Source of the DNA: Streptomyces sp. NBC_01233
GTDB lineage: Bacteria > Actinomycetota > Actinomycetes > Streptomycetales > Streptomycetaceae
NCBI RefSeq assembly: GCF_035989305.1
Contig: NZ_CP108514.1
Location: 3,038,501-3,102,500, forward strand
Length of the DNA stretch: 64,000 nucleotides
Reading direction: 5' to 3'
How positions within the stretch are numbered: the first letter of the stretch is position 1; every line of letters begins with the position of its first letter. The notes under the pieces were generated by a model. The model was not told where the DNA came from. It ran no database searches and worked only from the letters and a program-made list of their open reading frames with translations. The position numbers and the translations under genes are program-made. This document shows positions 42,201 through 50,315 of this stretch, piece by piece.

Positions 42201-44037
42201 CCGACCCGCCCGCGCGTGCGGCGGCTACCTGGGTGCGGAACGTGGCGAGCTGCACGCCGGCCTTCTCCACGGCCGCGCGCAGGAGGAGACCCGCCGCGGC
42301 GAGGGCGAGGAACCCGCCGATCAGCGATTTCACCGGGCCGGGAAGGTCGTTGATCGCCCCGGCAAGGACCTTGAAGTACTCGCCGATGGTCTGAAGGGCA
42401 GGAAGGAGGGCCCTGCCGAGGTCGATGCCCAGGGCGGTTGCCTGATTGCGGAAGAGCGCCCACTGCCCGCCGGTGGTGTCCAGCTGGATGGCGTACGCCT
42501 TCTGTGCGGCGCCCGCCCGTGCCACCTCGATCGCGATGCCCTTGTAGGTGTCGGCGTAGTTCTTCCCGTCCGCGGCGGACAGCGCCAGCATCGCCCTCGT
42601 CGCCCGGATGTCCTTGAACATGTTGGCGATGGCGTCTGCCGAGCCGCCGGTGACCTCCCGGAGCTTGTTGACGACGACGTAGAGCCCGTCCTGGGCGATG
42701 GCGGACGCCACGGACTCGTACCCGAGGTCCTTGATGGCGTCGCGCATCTCTCGGGTGGGCTTCACCATCCGCGTCATCATCATGTTGAGCGCGGTGGCGG
42801 CCTCGGCCGCGGGGATGCCTGCCAGGGTGATCGCGGCCAGGGCCGAGCTGAGGTCGTCGAACTCGACGCCTGCTGCGGCCGCCATCGGCACGACGTCGCC
42901 GAGCTGCTGGGCGAGCTCCTCGAAGGAGACAACACCCAGGTTGACGGTCTGGAACATCGTGTCCATCACGTCCGTGGCGGCGGACGCCGGCAGCCCGTAC
43001 GCCTTCAACACCCCGAGGAGTGCGCGCGCGGAGGTCTCCGTTGTGGTCAGGCCGGCGGACGCGCCCTGGGCGGAGACGTGCAGGATGGACATGGCCTCGG
43101 CACCGTCGAAGCCGGTGGACACGATCTGATAGAGGCCCTCGGCAAGCTGCTCTGCTGTCTGAGGGAGCTCCGTGGACAGGCGGACGATCTCGTCAGTGAA
43201 GGCCTGGACGTTCTTCGCCGTGATCTCCTGGGAGATCGTCATGACGTTCGCCATCGCCTTTTCGAGCTGGATCGCGTTGGCGACGCCCACGCCCAGTGCG
43301 GCACCGATGATGAGCCCGCCCTGGGCGAAGGCTGTGGCCCGGGCTGCCGACGCGGCGGCTACTCCCCTCTCGGCGTCGGCTATCTGGCGTGCGGAGGCTT
43401 GCGCGGTGCGTGCTGCGGCGCGCTGGGCCTCATCCCGGGCGGTGACCGCAGTGCGGGCGCGGTTCTCCGCATCCGCGAGACCCGTGGAGGCGCGCTGAGC
43501 CAGCCCGCTGGCGCGGGTGGCGGCGAGAGTCGCGGCGGCGGCTCGGCTCTGCGCGGCGGTGTGAGCCTGTGCGGCGCGGTCGGCGGCGACCTGGGCGGCC
43601 TGCGCCGTGCGTGCGGCGGCCGCCGCACCGCTACCAGCGGCGGCCTGCGCACGTGCCGCCATGGTTTGGGCGAGCGCCTGAGCTCGTGCGGCGCGCTCGC
43701 CGGCGAGGGTGGCGGCCGTGTGCGCCTCTTGCGCCCTGGTCGCAAGGGACAAGGAGAGGGACTGCGCACGGTGTGCCCGGGATACGACCTGCTGTGCGGC
43801 AGCTGCTCGCTCTGCTGCCTGGGTGGCGCGGGCCTGCGAGCGAAGCGTTTCTGCGGAGGCGGCAGCTTGCGCGCGGGCCAGGGCTTCGGTCGCGGCACGT
43901 ACCGATCCCAGGCGTGTGCCGACTCCGGCCAGCCCGCCGTCGAAGCTCCTCAGCTGGCCGGCGGCGCCTCGGAGCCCGGTGGTCAGGCCGCCGGTGTTGG
44001 CCATGAGATTGACGTAGAGGTTGTAGGCGCCGCTCAC
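39217..44037 (-). CDS. Tail tape measure protein (TP901 family)
   Basis: This 1,606-aa protein has a very long Ala-rich coiled coil (residues about 30-330). The TP901 core domain follows (LEKAMANVMTISQEITAKNV, LPQTAEQLAEGLYQIVSTGF, then membrane-like GFLALAAAGLLLRAAVEKAG), with coiled and Gly-rich regions to the end. GTG 44037 overlaps the chaperone stop (GTGA); the longer frame is antisense-like noise. By the usual 0.15 nm per residue the tail would be about 240 nm, a long non-contractile siphovirus tail. Confidence 0.92.
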   Translation of the reverse strand: MSGAYNLYVNLMANTGGLTTGLRGAAGQLRSFDGGLAGVGTRLGSVRAATEALARAQAAASAETLRSQARATQAAERAAAAQQVVSRAHRAQSLSLSLATRAQEAHTAATLAGERAARAQALAQTMAARAQAAAGSGAAAAARTAQAAQVAADRAAQAHTAAQSRAAAATLAATRASGLAQRASTGLADAENRARTAVTARDEAQRAAARTAQASARQIADAERGVAAASAARATAFAQGGLIIGAALGVGVANAIQLEKAMANVMTISQEITAKNVQAFTDEIVRLSTELPQTAEQLAEGLYQIVSTGFDGAEAMSILHVSAQGASAGLTTTETSARALLGVLKAYGLPASAATDVMDTMFQTVNLGVVSFEELAQQLGDVVPMAAAAGVEFDDLSSALAAITLAGIPAAEAATALNMMMTRMVKPTREMRDAIKDLGYESVASAIAQDGLYVVVNKLREVTGGSADAIANMFKDIRATRAMLALSAADGKNYADTYKGIAIEVARAGAAQKAYAIQLDTTGGQWALFRNQATALGIDLGRALLPALQTIGEYFKVLAGAINDLPGPVKSLIGGFLALAAAGLLLRAAVEKAGVQLATFRTQVAAARAGGSALPAVLSGAGLAVTGLAALLTIGVAAYAAYSASKQKAKAATEELVEALRAERSEGEQGAGLRKLTEQLTSGGDVDKLRKAGVEVEEALDAILNGGKRYQDLLDELNAKKNASAREVGKAVTYDDSFDRARDVLTKQHKMWDDAVKKESALAANMDIVNAKIKNNRVELAGMWDLTATLPVDKNGAPKFSEEMQAMGKALADIVDPAKAWKAAQDEVAEANRKAGRSADSAKASLADYMEQLRKQLTAQRDWQKNLGALAASGRLELVDHFAKLGVDAAPMLDELVRQLGKGGTKVADELEAIIQEGAARSTPAFRAGLEQLPAIAEKYGKEIAQAWADASATNNPGQLSQVMQRMALADMGRAAQKLPQDARATMQQGMKMLAETAARGGKDAAEAMKTALLSGDLEGVRTQLQNIFGADMPISAPDLSAVVTAFQSAGSQANMEWSGALTLIQTAAATKGTAAAQALTSALLSGDMAAVKSTLDAIGLSVQNIPGSKSISVNVTANQPPPVVISILYRRTPMPNDKDGNGISDYIQAPQANGSVLSFFASGGVREQHVAQIAPAGAWRVWAEPETHGEAYVPLAESKRPRSKSIVEEVVRRFGGEVSWYANGGLSGWSYRPGAAELSSLSSIRTDSMRKVKKGGKEEEVFDLDLFERNLDKAASKAAAWRRDLATVARRAGQDVADALQDMGEDGVELTKRMANGSSKYIQDMTDDLQALGKVARASLGDFTTQLKAAIENQEAFEANLAKIAAWGYTDLATLLAEQGDKAAETVAAEAARSQGAARDANDVSKRAKEVVSGDALTDLIQIIGAIRSSGTGIHDVADATKLDEDRIIEVALLGQARIQQVLGSTAAKFLEDLARAKRGLSYANGGILTPGVYATSNGIVRFAEPATEGEAFIPLGASKRGPAQRVLADVAGRFGYQLGHAGANSPRVVEARPESRTVVILRDERPTPLIGTQHIRIDRPGATEQQISAAVGYQLRRAKRGGVR

Positions 44038-44345
44038 GGCGTCACGTCCTTCCGGGGCCGCAGCCCGATTTTCATCCCCCGGCCCTCGGCCCCATCGGGG
44101 ACCTGCTCGCGCTCCATCTCGATCAGCTCGCAGCCCGGGCAGCGGTACGGCTCGGGGACGTACGCGAACCGGTCCCCACCCACTCGCTCGTCCCACTCGG
44201 CGGAGCGTGTGCCGCAGCCGTCGCATGACGCCTGCGTGTAGGCGAGGTAGGCGAGCGCCTTCGCCCGGTCCAGCGCCGACCAGCGGCCGTCCCCAGCTCC
44301 CGAGAAGTGGCTGTGCGGGATCCCGTATGAGGCGCACAGCTGCAT
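44034..44345 (-). CDS. Tail assembly chaperone, frameshifted extension (GT-type)
   Basis: The T portion begins in the -1 frame just after the slippery site and reads RLIEDPAFRAEMQLCASYGI then PHSHFSGAG, a common actinophage chaperone motif. It then carries a likely zinc site (CDGCG and CPGCELIE). The annotated ATG 44345 lies 11 codons inside this frame. The protein is most likely made as a -1 fusion to the 44372-44974 product. It helps fold the tape measure encoded next. Confidence 0.85.
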   Translation of the reverse strand: MQLCASYGIPHSHFSGAGDGRWSALDRAKALAYLAYTQASCDGCGTRSAEWDERVGGDRFAYVPEPYRCPGCELIEMEREQVPDGAEGRGMKIGLRPRKDVTP

Positions 44346-44371
44346 CTCAGCCCGGAAGGCCGGGTCTTCGA

Positions 44372-44974
44372 TCAGCCTTTTCCCAGGTCAGCGCGCAGGG
44401 TCTGGTTGACGACCAGGGCGGTGGTGAACAGCGCCTTGGCGTCCGCGTCCGCCCAGACGTCGAGGAGCTCCTGGGCGTCGGTCTCGCTCATGCTCGGCAC
44501 CTCGGCGCCAGTGTCGTCGCGTTCGAGGTGGCACGCGGCGATCAGGGCGGCGGGGAACGTCTCGACGTTGTACTCCATGCCGGTATCAGCCTGGGCTTCC
44601 GTGGGCGGGTGATCCCGCAGCAGCTGCTCCCACGCCGGACGCGGCAGTGCTCGGAAGGTCAGCCGTAGCGTCGCGGCGTCGAGTTCGCGCTGGGCGTCGT
44701 CAAGCTCGCCCTCGGCTGCGAGCACCTCAGGCTGCTGAGCCACCCACTCGGAACGGGCCGCCTCCGCGATGCCCTGTTCGATTGAGGCGGACCCGGCTTC
44801 GGTGCGGGCACGTGCGAGGCGGAGGGCGGATTCGGTGACGGCTGCCTTGAGCGTCGGGTCGTCGCAGATCGACAGGGTGCGCTCGGCCAGGCGGCGCGCG
44901 CGCAGGCGCTCCATCTTCGCTGCCCAGTGGGGGTCTCGGGCAATCGCGGCAGGGGGCGGAGTGTGCGTGGACAT
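44372..44974 (-). CDS. Tail assembly chaperone (G-type)
   Basis: This 200-aa acidic, helical protein lies between tail tube and tape measure. It contains PRPAWEQLLRDHPPTEAQAD and ends ALVVNQTLRADLGKG. The last codons contain GGGAAAA (44384-44378) in the phase required for -1 slippage, giving the G/GT pair typical of long-tailed phages. Confidence 0.85.
   Translation of the reverse strand: MSTHTPPPAAIARDPHWAAKMERLRARRLAERTLSICDDPTLKAAVTESALRLARARTEAGSASIEQGIAEAARSEWVAQQPEVLAAEGELDDAQRELDAATLRLTFRALPRPAWEQLLRDHPPTEAQADTGMEYNVETFPAALIAACHLERDDTGAEVPSMSETDAQELLDVWADADAKALFTTALVVNQTLRADLGKG
44378..44384 (-). promoter_or_regulatory. Programmed -1 frameshift site GGGAAAA
   Basis: In the zero frame the codons are ctG GGA AAA GGC TGA, the X XXY YYZ arrangement, four codons before the stop. 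After slippage reading continues GGG AAA AGG CTG ATC GAA into the GT frame, which is open to 44034. Lambda uses the closely similar GGGAAAG at the same place. Confidence 0.85.
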
Positions 44975-44986
44975 GCGGCTTCCCCC

Positions 44987-45478
44987 TTACGCCTTCGCCG
45001 GGATCGCGGCGTCGAGGGTGGGCTTTGCCGTGATGCCGAAGCTGACCTTGAACTTGGCGGGCTCGGCGCCGGCGGTGTACGTGGCGGACCGGCTGCCCAC
45101 ACGCACCGGGAAGACATCCATCGACTTGGACTGCGGGATGTCCCCCTTGCGGAGGATGACCACGTACCCCTCGCTGCCCTTGGACAGGAGGGTCTCCAGG
45201 GTGTCGTCGACCTTGTCCTCGTAGAGGGTGAAGGAGCTGTTGTCCGCCTTGTCCTCTCCGGGGATGGACGTCGTGAACTCCGATGCCATGTCCGGCGTTT
45301 CGATGGGGACGTTCTCCAGGGCCCATCCCTCGATGTCCGAGATGGCCTCGGCGAGGTCTGTGGCATTGGTGCCAGTCAGCTCCGGCCGGGTCGGGATGTT
45401 CGAGGCTGCGGCAATCGCCTTCAGGAAGTAGAACTGCGTCGTTCCACGCCGCATGAACCGCTGCTGGGTGGTACCCAC
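44987..45478 (-). CDS. Major tail tube protein
   Basis: This 163-aa protein includes SDIEGWALENVPIETPDMAS and GSEGYVVILRKGDIPQSKSM. Size, beta-rich character and location before the chaperones match the tail tube subunit. It would polymerise around the tape measure. GTG 45478 has GGAGAG some 10 bases upstream. Confidence 0.8.
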   Translation of the reverse strand: MGTTQQRFMRRGTTQFYFLKAIAAASNIPTRPELTGTNATDLAEAISDIEGWALENVPIETPDMASEFTTSIPGEDKADNSSFTLYEDKVDDTLETLLSKGSEGYVVILRKGDIPQSKSMDVFPVRVGSRSATYTAGAEPAKFKVSFGITAKPTLDAAIPAKA

Positions 45479-45626
45479 TGATTCTCGCTCTCCGGGGACA
45501 CCCCTGGAGCGGCACGCACCGGAGGCCCGTCCCCACGACGCCGCGCACAGCGCGACAGGGGAATCAGCCCGTACCGGAATCGGCCGGACGTCCGCGAGGG
45601 GGCCTCCGCGGTGAGGGCGGTGCTGG

Positions 45627-46067
45627 TCAGGAGAGCGACGTCACCTCGACCACATACCGCTGCACGTAACTGTATATGCCGCCGGAGACAGCAACGCCCT
45701 CCTCCTTGTCCAGTCCACGGCGGAGCACAGCGCATCCCGGGATGGTGATGTCGGTGGTGTAGGCGCCGCTTCCGCTGCTCTTTCGCCCGAGCATGGCGGT
45801 CCGGACACGGTCGGCCATCCATTCGGCTTGCTCAGCTGTGGTGGCCACGCTCGTGACTTGCAGCAGGGCGCGGGCGTCGCCGTCGGCTTGGCCGTACGGC
45901 GGCCCGTCGGTTGTCAGACCGAGGGGGTAGAGAACCGCGTACGGGACTTGGGCACCGGTGGGCGTGCTGGACGCCGTTGGCGCGGTGCCGTACCCGCAGC
46001 TCCTGGTCGTGGCGGTCGCCAGCATCTTCTGTACGGCGAGGGAGACCTCGCGGCCGGAGACGGGCAC
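45627..46067 (-). CDS. Tail terminator/completion protein
   Basis: This 146-aa protein has features of the tail terminator group: PYAVLYPLGLTTDGPPYGQA, LQVTSVATTAEQAEWMADRV and a C-terminal YVQRYVVEVTSL. It lies upstream of the tail tube gene. GTG 46067 has AGGAGG close by. It would cap the tail and join it to the head. Confidence 0.75.
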   Translation of the reverse strand: MPVSGREVSLAVQKMLATATTRSCGYGTAPTASSTPTGAQVPYAVLYPLGLTTDGPPYGQADGDARALLQVTSVATTAEQAEWMADRVRTAMLGRKSSGSGAYTTDITIPGCAVLRRGLDKEEGVAVSGGIYSYVQRYVVEVTSLS

Positions 46068-46136
46068 TGCTCCTCCTATCTGGCTGCGGAACCTGGCCGC
46101 AGGCGTGGTCCGTTAGGCGACTGCACGTCGGGCCGG

Positions 46137-46568
46137 TCAGTCACTGATTGAGTCGCCGAGGGCGGCGAGAAAGATGGGCCGTATCTCTTCGATCGCGGGT
46201 CCGACGTGTGGCAGCGGAGCCTGGTTGTAGATCCGGCCGAGGCTGTCCGCGCCGACGAAGCCGTACTCCAAGCGGCGCGCTTGGGGCTTGTTCGTGCCGA
46301 CGGTGGCGGTCACCGTGACGCCGTCTGTCGAGACCTCGTGGGTCCAGCTGCGCCGGTAGTCGCCGGTGGGTGCGTTGGGCCCCGGCCGTCCGGAGGCCCG
46401 GGCCTTGATACGGGTCTCAAGGAGCATGGCGTGGTGCTGGACGACCGAGAGCGTTTCCGGCAAAGTCCGGACCGCCCGGGCGTCCAGGAGCGCCGCGATC
46501 TGAGCGGCGTTCGTGTAGACGCCTGCGGCGCCGTGGGCGTTCGGGTGGGGGTTAGACGCGGAGGGCAT
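46137..46568 (-). CDS. HK97 gp10-like head-tail joining protein
   Basis: This 143-aa protein has LPETLSVVQHHAMLLETRIK, GDYRRSWTHEVSTDGVTVTA and RLEYGFVGADSLGRIYNQAP. These features are typical of gp10-like proteins that act at the neck. ATG 46568 with AGGAGG upstream overlaps the preceding gene by 17 bp. Confidence 0.78.
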   Translation of the reverse strand: MPSASNPHPNAHGAAGVYTNAAQIAALLDARAVRTLPETLSVVQHHAMLLETRIKARASGRPGPNAPTGDYRRSWTHEVSTDGVTVTATVGTNKPQARRLEYGFVGADSLGRIYNQAPLPHVGPAIEEIRPIFLAALGDSISD

Positions 46569-46959
46569 CGGGCTCCTCCTCCTCGCCTCGGGCCCACTGC
46601 CGAAGCTGTTCGACGATGGCTGCTGTGAACCCGTGCCGCCCGCCGGCCAAGTCCAATCGGTGCATGGCGGCCTGTTCCAGGAGCGGGATGTCGATCGCCG
46701 CGAGGAAGCGTTCGGCTGCCTCGCCGGGTTCGTGGGGGATGCCGACTGCGACCTGGGCGAGACCGTTGTACTCCGTGACAGGACGCCCGGGCGCGAACTG
46801 GAGGACCAGTTGAGCTGGTTGCCCGGCTACGTGGTGCAGGCTGTAGCCGTGGACGAGGCTGGAGATGTCCACCCCGTCGAGGGCGACTGCCCCGCCGCCG
46901 GCGTGGGACGTGATTCGGACGTGGTGAGGATCTGTGAGCGGACTGTTCGCGATCTCCAT
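46552..46959 (-). CDS. Phage structural-region protein, unknown
   Basis: This 135-aa protein contains VALDGVDISSLVHGYSLHHV and ends in an acidic tail (RGEEEEPDALRV). It is common in actinophage neck regions but has no assigned function. The position suggests a role in head completion. Confidence 0.65.
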   Translation of the reverse strand: MEIANSPLTDPHHVRITSHAGGGAVALDGVDISSLVHGYSLHHVAGQPAQLVLQFAPGRPVTEYNGLAQVAVGIPHEPGEAAERFLAAIDIPLLEQAAMHRLDLAGGRHGFTAAIVEQLRQWARGEEEEPDALRV

Positions 46960-47000
46960 GATTCGAGCGTATGCGCGATCTCGGGCGGCCCGGATTCGCT

Positions 47001-47423
47001 CTAGGGCGGGGTGACCTCGTCGAGGCGAGTCACTCGGACCAGCTCAACAGTCGATGCCTCTGACGGGTCGAGGACCTGCCAGACCCGGCCGAGCGTCGCA
47101 GGACTTCCCGATCTCGCGGCGATGACCTGTACCCGGTCGTACCGGCCTGGAAGGGGAGCTCCCAGTGGGGTGAGCAGTCGGTACCAGGAGACCGTGTCGT
47201 CCAGCCACTGCCGTCCGACGATCCCCTCTGCCGTCACCTGCCCATGCCCGGACAGGACGGCACCGGGGCCCTCGTAGACGTGTTCTACCGGCACCTCGCC
47301 CACGAGTCCGGTGGCCGGGTCAAGCGGAGCGGTTCCCGTTGGCCGGGTGATGTGGACCGTGTCGACCAGAAGGGCAGCTTCAAGGTGACGGCGCACCTCT
47401 TCCGGGTCGATGCCTGTCGTCAC
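47001..47423 (-). CDS. DUF6093-like head-tail protein, second copy
   Basis: This protein of about 140 aa is paralogous to the preceding gene: both contain VYEGPGA, W/SRYRLLTPL and a C-terminal WRVLD/WQVLD segment. GTG 47423 overlaps the upstream stop (GTGA). DUF6093-type proteins are found in Streptomyces phage neck modules. The tandem duplication may form a hetero-oligomeric ring. Confidence 0.7.
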   Translation of the reverse strand: MTTGIDPEEVRRHLEAALLVDTVHITRPTGTAPLDPATGLVGEVPVEHVYEGPGAVLSGHGQVTAEGIVGRQWLDDTVSWYRLLTPLGAPLPGRYDRVQVIAARSGSPATLGRVWQVLDPSEASTVELVRVTRLDEVTPP

Positions 47424-47857
47424 GGCGTTCCACCCGTTCGCTGCGTGTCCTGGTCGACCCATGTCGTGCGGACCACGCTGAGGGTGGCGGTCTCACCTAT
47501 GTCCAGCACGCGCCAGGTGCGGCCGATCGCTGACGGGTCGGCCGCCTGCATGACGCGAACGATGTCTTCCCTGGAGGCGACCGGCGCATCGAGGGGCGTC
47601 AGGAGCCTGTACCGGGAGCGCGTGTCGTCCACGTACGCCTGCCCTGCCAGGTGGAGAACCACGGAAGGCCCGTCAGCGGGAAAGAGCGCACCGGGCCCTT
47701 CATAGACCACGACCGGAGGCCCTGGTTCGTATTGACCGGTGTCCGGGTTGAACACCGGCTCACCCTTGCGCTCGATCCTGACCCGGCTGGTGAGGATCTT
47801 CTTCTCGACGATCGCGCTGACGCCCCCCAGAGTCAGCCCCTCAGTGGGAGTGCTCAT
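47420..47857 (-). CDS. DUF6093-like head-tail protein, first copy
   Basis: This 145-aa protein starts at ATG 47857 (MSTPTEGLTLGGVSAIVEKK); the longer frame lacks a ribosome site. It contains VVVYEGPGALFPADG and SRYRLLTPLDAPVASREDIV. It is the first joining gene after the cargo block, so in the ancestral phage it probably followed the minor head gene at 58535. Confidence 0.7.
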   Translation of the reverse strand: MSTPTEGLTLGGVSAIVEKKILTSRVRIERKGEPVFNPDTGQYEPGPPVVVYEGPGALFPADGPSVVLHLAGQAYVDDTRSRYRLLTPLDAPVASREDIVRVMQAADPSAIGRTWRVLDIGETATLSVVRTTWVDQDTQRTGGTP

Positions 47858-47952
47858 GATCCGAGGGTATGCCGAACCGCTGACACCGCCCGCCACGGGC
47901 GCTTTCGACTGCCAGGGCCCGCCAACGTGCATGGCCCCTGAGGGCTGGGAAG

Positions 47953-48735
47953 TCAGGCAACCGCCGCAGCACTCAGCAGCCGGCGGCCTGCCTCATAGTG
48001 GCGGGCCGCGTCGGGCAGGGACGCTTCCCTACCGCTCAGAAGCACACGCAGAGAGGCGCTACCCCTTCGCGCCGTCGCAGCAGGACTGACGCGGCGAAGG
48101 GCTTGCGCCGCGACGGCTTCGGCGGAGCCGCGCAGGACCGGCGCGAGAAGGCACGGGCGGCTGAGGGCAGACCGGATCGTGCTGGCGATGAGCTCGTAGT
48201 GGGTGCAGCCGAGGACCACGTCGGTGACGCCGATCGGCGTATGGCGGGCGGCGTCCGCTACGGCTTCACTGATGGCGCTGGGGTCGGCCTGCTGAACGGC
48301 ATCCGCAAGTCCGGGACATGCGACTTGGGTGACGGAGATAGCGGCGGCGTGCCGACCGATCAGCTGGCCCTGGTAGCTGCTCCCAGTGGTGGCCGGAGTC
48401 GCCCAGATAGCGATGGGACCGCCGGTCGCGGCGGCGGTCTTGACCGCGGGGACCGTGCCGGTGACAGGGATGACGGGTTCGAGAGCCGCTTTCACGTCAG
48501 CGAGCGCGTGCACAGTGGCCGTGTTGCAGGCGATGACGAGGGCGTTTGGCTCCAGCGCGGCGGCGGCGAGCGCGGTGGCCAGGACCCGCTGTCGGAGGTC
48601 GTGCGGCGGCCTGGGACCCCAGGGCATTCCATCCGGGTCAGAGGCGAGGATCAGGTCGGCGTCAGGCCGTAAGCGCCTTACGGCCGCTGCTGCTGCGAGA
48701 AGGCCGATGCCGGAATCGATGAGCGCGATCTTCAT
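47953..48735 (-). CDS. Glutamate racemase (MurI)-like protein
   Basis: This 260-aa protein has the family's two catalytic cysteines, in VIACNTATVHA and VVLGCTHYEL, and the N-terminal DSGIGLL. It would convert L-Glu to D-Glu or racemise a related amino acid. It is the only cargo gene transcribed in the late-gene direction besides the regulator pair. It lies directly upstream of the neck genes, so it may be expressed late. With the Ddl- and MurF-like genes nearby it suggests a cell-wall-precursor theme. Confidence 0.85.
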   Translation of the reverse strand: MKIALIDSGIGLLAAAAAVRRLRPDADLILASDPDGMPWGPRPPHDLRQRVLATALAAAALEPNALVIACNTATVHALADVKAALEPVIPVTGTVPAVKTAAATGGPIAIWATPATTGSSYQGQLIGRHAAAISVTQVACPGLADAVQQADPSAISEAVADAARHTPIGVTDVVLGCTHYELIASTIRSALSRPCLLAPVLRGSAEAVAAQALRRVSPAATARRGSASLRVLLSGREASLPDAARHYEAGRRLLSAAAVA

Positions 48736-48821
48736 GTGTCACCTCGGCGGTGTTCCCGGCTCTCTGCGCCGGGAGGTCGGTTGACAGTTGCCACGAGCCG
48801 TAAGGCAGTTCAGAGTTGAGT

Positions 48822-48860
48822 GGGGCCGCCCTCCTCACCTGATTTGAGGAGGACGGCCCC
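48822..48860 (-). terminator. Terminator after the DUF397 gene
   Basis: A 16-bp stem GGGGCCGCCCTCCTCA with one mismatch encloses a 7-nt loop, 20 bp after the DUF397 stop. Separates the regulator pair from the racemase gene. Confidence 0.8.
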
Positions 48861-48880
48861 GGTCGTCGTTCGGGCCTGGA

Positions 48881-49084
48881 TCAGTCGGCGTGCTTCACCT
48901 TGTCGATGAAGGATCGCCAGGCTTGAGGTCCGACAACGAAGGCAGCGCCGTCCGGGACCTTGGAGTCGCTTACAGCCATGTCTCCGTTGTCGAAGCGGCC
49001 GCCTCGAACGCACTGGCCGCTCTGGTCGTTGCTGTAGCTGGACGAGAACCAGTCGACGGGCAGCTGGTCGGCTCGAATGGACAT
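48881..49084 (-). CDS. DUF397 protein
   Basis: This 67-aa small protein has the DUF397 pattern WFSSSYSNDQSGQCVRGGRF, then VSDSKVPDGAAFVVGPQAW and SFIDKVK. In Streptomyces such proteins are paired with XRE/DUF5753 regulators and, in WhiJ/AbaA-like loci, with a histidine-kinase-like ATPase. All three are present here. It lies 2 bp after the regulator gene. Confidence 0.88.
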   Translation of the reverse strand: MSIRADQLPVDWFSSSYSNDQSGQCVRGGRFDNGDMAVSDSKVPDGAAFVVGPQAWRSFIDKVKHAD

Positions 49085-49086
49085 TA

Positions 49087-50001
49087 ATGCTCCTTACTGG
49101 CTTTTCTGATCATGTCCAGGGATTCCTCGTACCCCGGAGCGATGGCTTGCAGGTCTCGGATGGCCGCTTCGTACTTCCGAACATCCTCTTCTCTTCGCGA
49201 GACGCCGGCGCCCGCCAGGTTCTCCAGGTAGACAATCGGCTTCAGAGGCTGAGTGAACCGGAGGTAGGTGAAGGAGCCGTTCATCCCCGGGTGGGCTCCA
49301 CGGTCGAAGGGGACGACCTGGACCTTCACGTTGGGGAGCTCTTCGACGACCGTAACGATGTGTGCCAGCTGGGCGCGCATCACTTCCGCCCCGCCGACCT
49401 GCCGGCGGAGGACGGCCTCGTTGATGACTGCCGTGAACTCCATCGGGGAGGTACTGCGCCGTAGCACCTCCTGCCGGGTCATGCGGATGGCCACACGAAG
49501 ATCGATCTGATCGGCGGGAAGCCCTTCGTTGCCGCGCTCCATGATGGCCTGCGCATACGCGTCGATCTGGAGCAGCCCAGGCACGAACTCCCCCTCGTAG
49601 TTGAAGGACAGCTCCGCGATTCCCTCCAAACCGAGGTACGCCTTGAAGCCGGGCTGGATCGTGTCGCGGACATCCTGGCGCTGCCACCAGTCCCGCTTCG
49701 TCTTGGTGACCGTGGCGTAGTCGCCCAACAGGGCGGCCTTCTCAGGCGGGACGGCGTAGAGCTGACACAGTGCCGCCACGTCGGACGGTTCGACTATCCC
49801 GTTGTCCGCAGTCTCCAGCCGGGTCAGCTTCGACGCTGCCCAGGAGAAGTGTCGAGCAACTTCGGCCGCCTTCATGCCGGCGGCCACGCGAGCAGCACGT
49901 AGTTCCACACCAAGCTGGAGTCGACACAGCGCAGGAGATGCGGACTCGATGACGGGCCCCTCGGAAGTTCCAGCAGCAGCCGTCGGGCTGAGGTCGTTCA
50001 C
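49087..50001 (-). CDS. XRE-family regulator with DUF5753 (WhiJ-like)
   Basis: This protein of about 304 aa has an N-terminal helix-turn-helix (GVELRAARVAAGMKAAEVAR, then WAASKLTRLE) and a C-terminal DUF5753 region (EFVPGLLQIDAYAQAIMERG, VQVVPFDRGAHPGMNGSF). GTG 50001 is preferred because GGAGGGGAGGG lies just upstream; the longer frame runs into the divergent control region. In known loci the DUF397 partner modulates DNA binding. It likely controls both itself and the divergent cargo operon. Confidence 0.85.
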
Positions 50002-50315
50002 GATCACCCTCCCCTCCTTGTTCCCCACAGTCTGACGGCGAAGATTCGAGCTGCGCAACGCTACTTCTACCATTTCGCGGAATGTTCGAGCTGCGGCCGC
50101 AACTGCCTTGTCACGCACGGAAGTTCGACCGCAAAATCCCCTTCGCAGAATTCTGCGAGAACGCTTCCACGGTAGCTGTTGCGCTGCCATGCTGGTCCCC
50201 GTTCAGCACGTTGGGTCCGAGTGACGCGACTGAACGTGATCTTGAGATGTGGTGTGCCCTGCCATCCAAGGAGGCGGGCCGCCCGGATCCGCCACCGACC
50301 GACACGAGGTGCGGC
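50002..50315. promoter_or_regulatory. Divergent control region of the cargo block
   Basis: Two 11-bp direct repeats TTCGAGCTGCG lie exactly 40 bp apart (50045-50055 and 50085-50095), about four helical turns. A 14-bp perfect palindrome CGCAGAATTCTGCG is at 50144-50157. These are candidate binding sites for the XRE/DUF5753 regulator between the two divergent operons. I cannot place -10 and -35 elements with confidence. Confidence 0.6.

Noticed and set aside
39217..44337. Tape measure protein starting at 44337
   Set aside because: The first 100 residues overlap the chaperone frame and look like noise; GTG 44037 with the GTGA overlap is the natural start.
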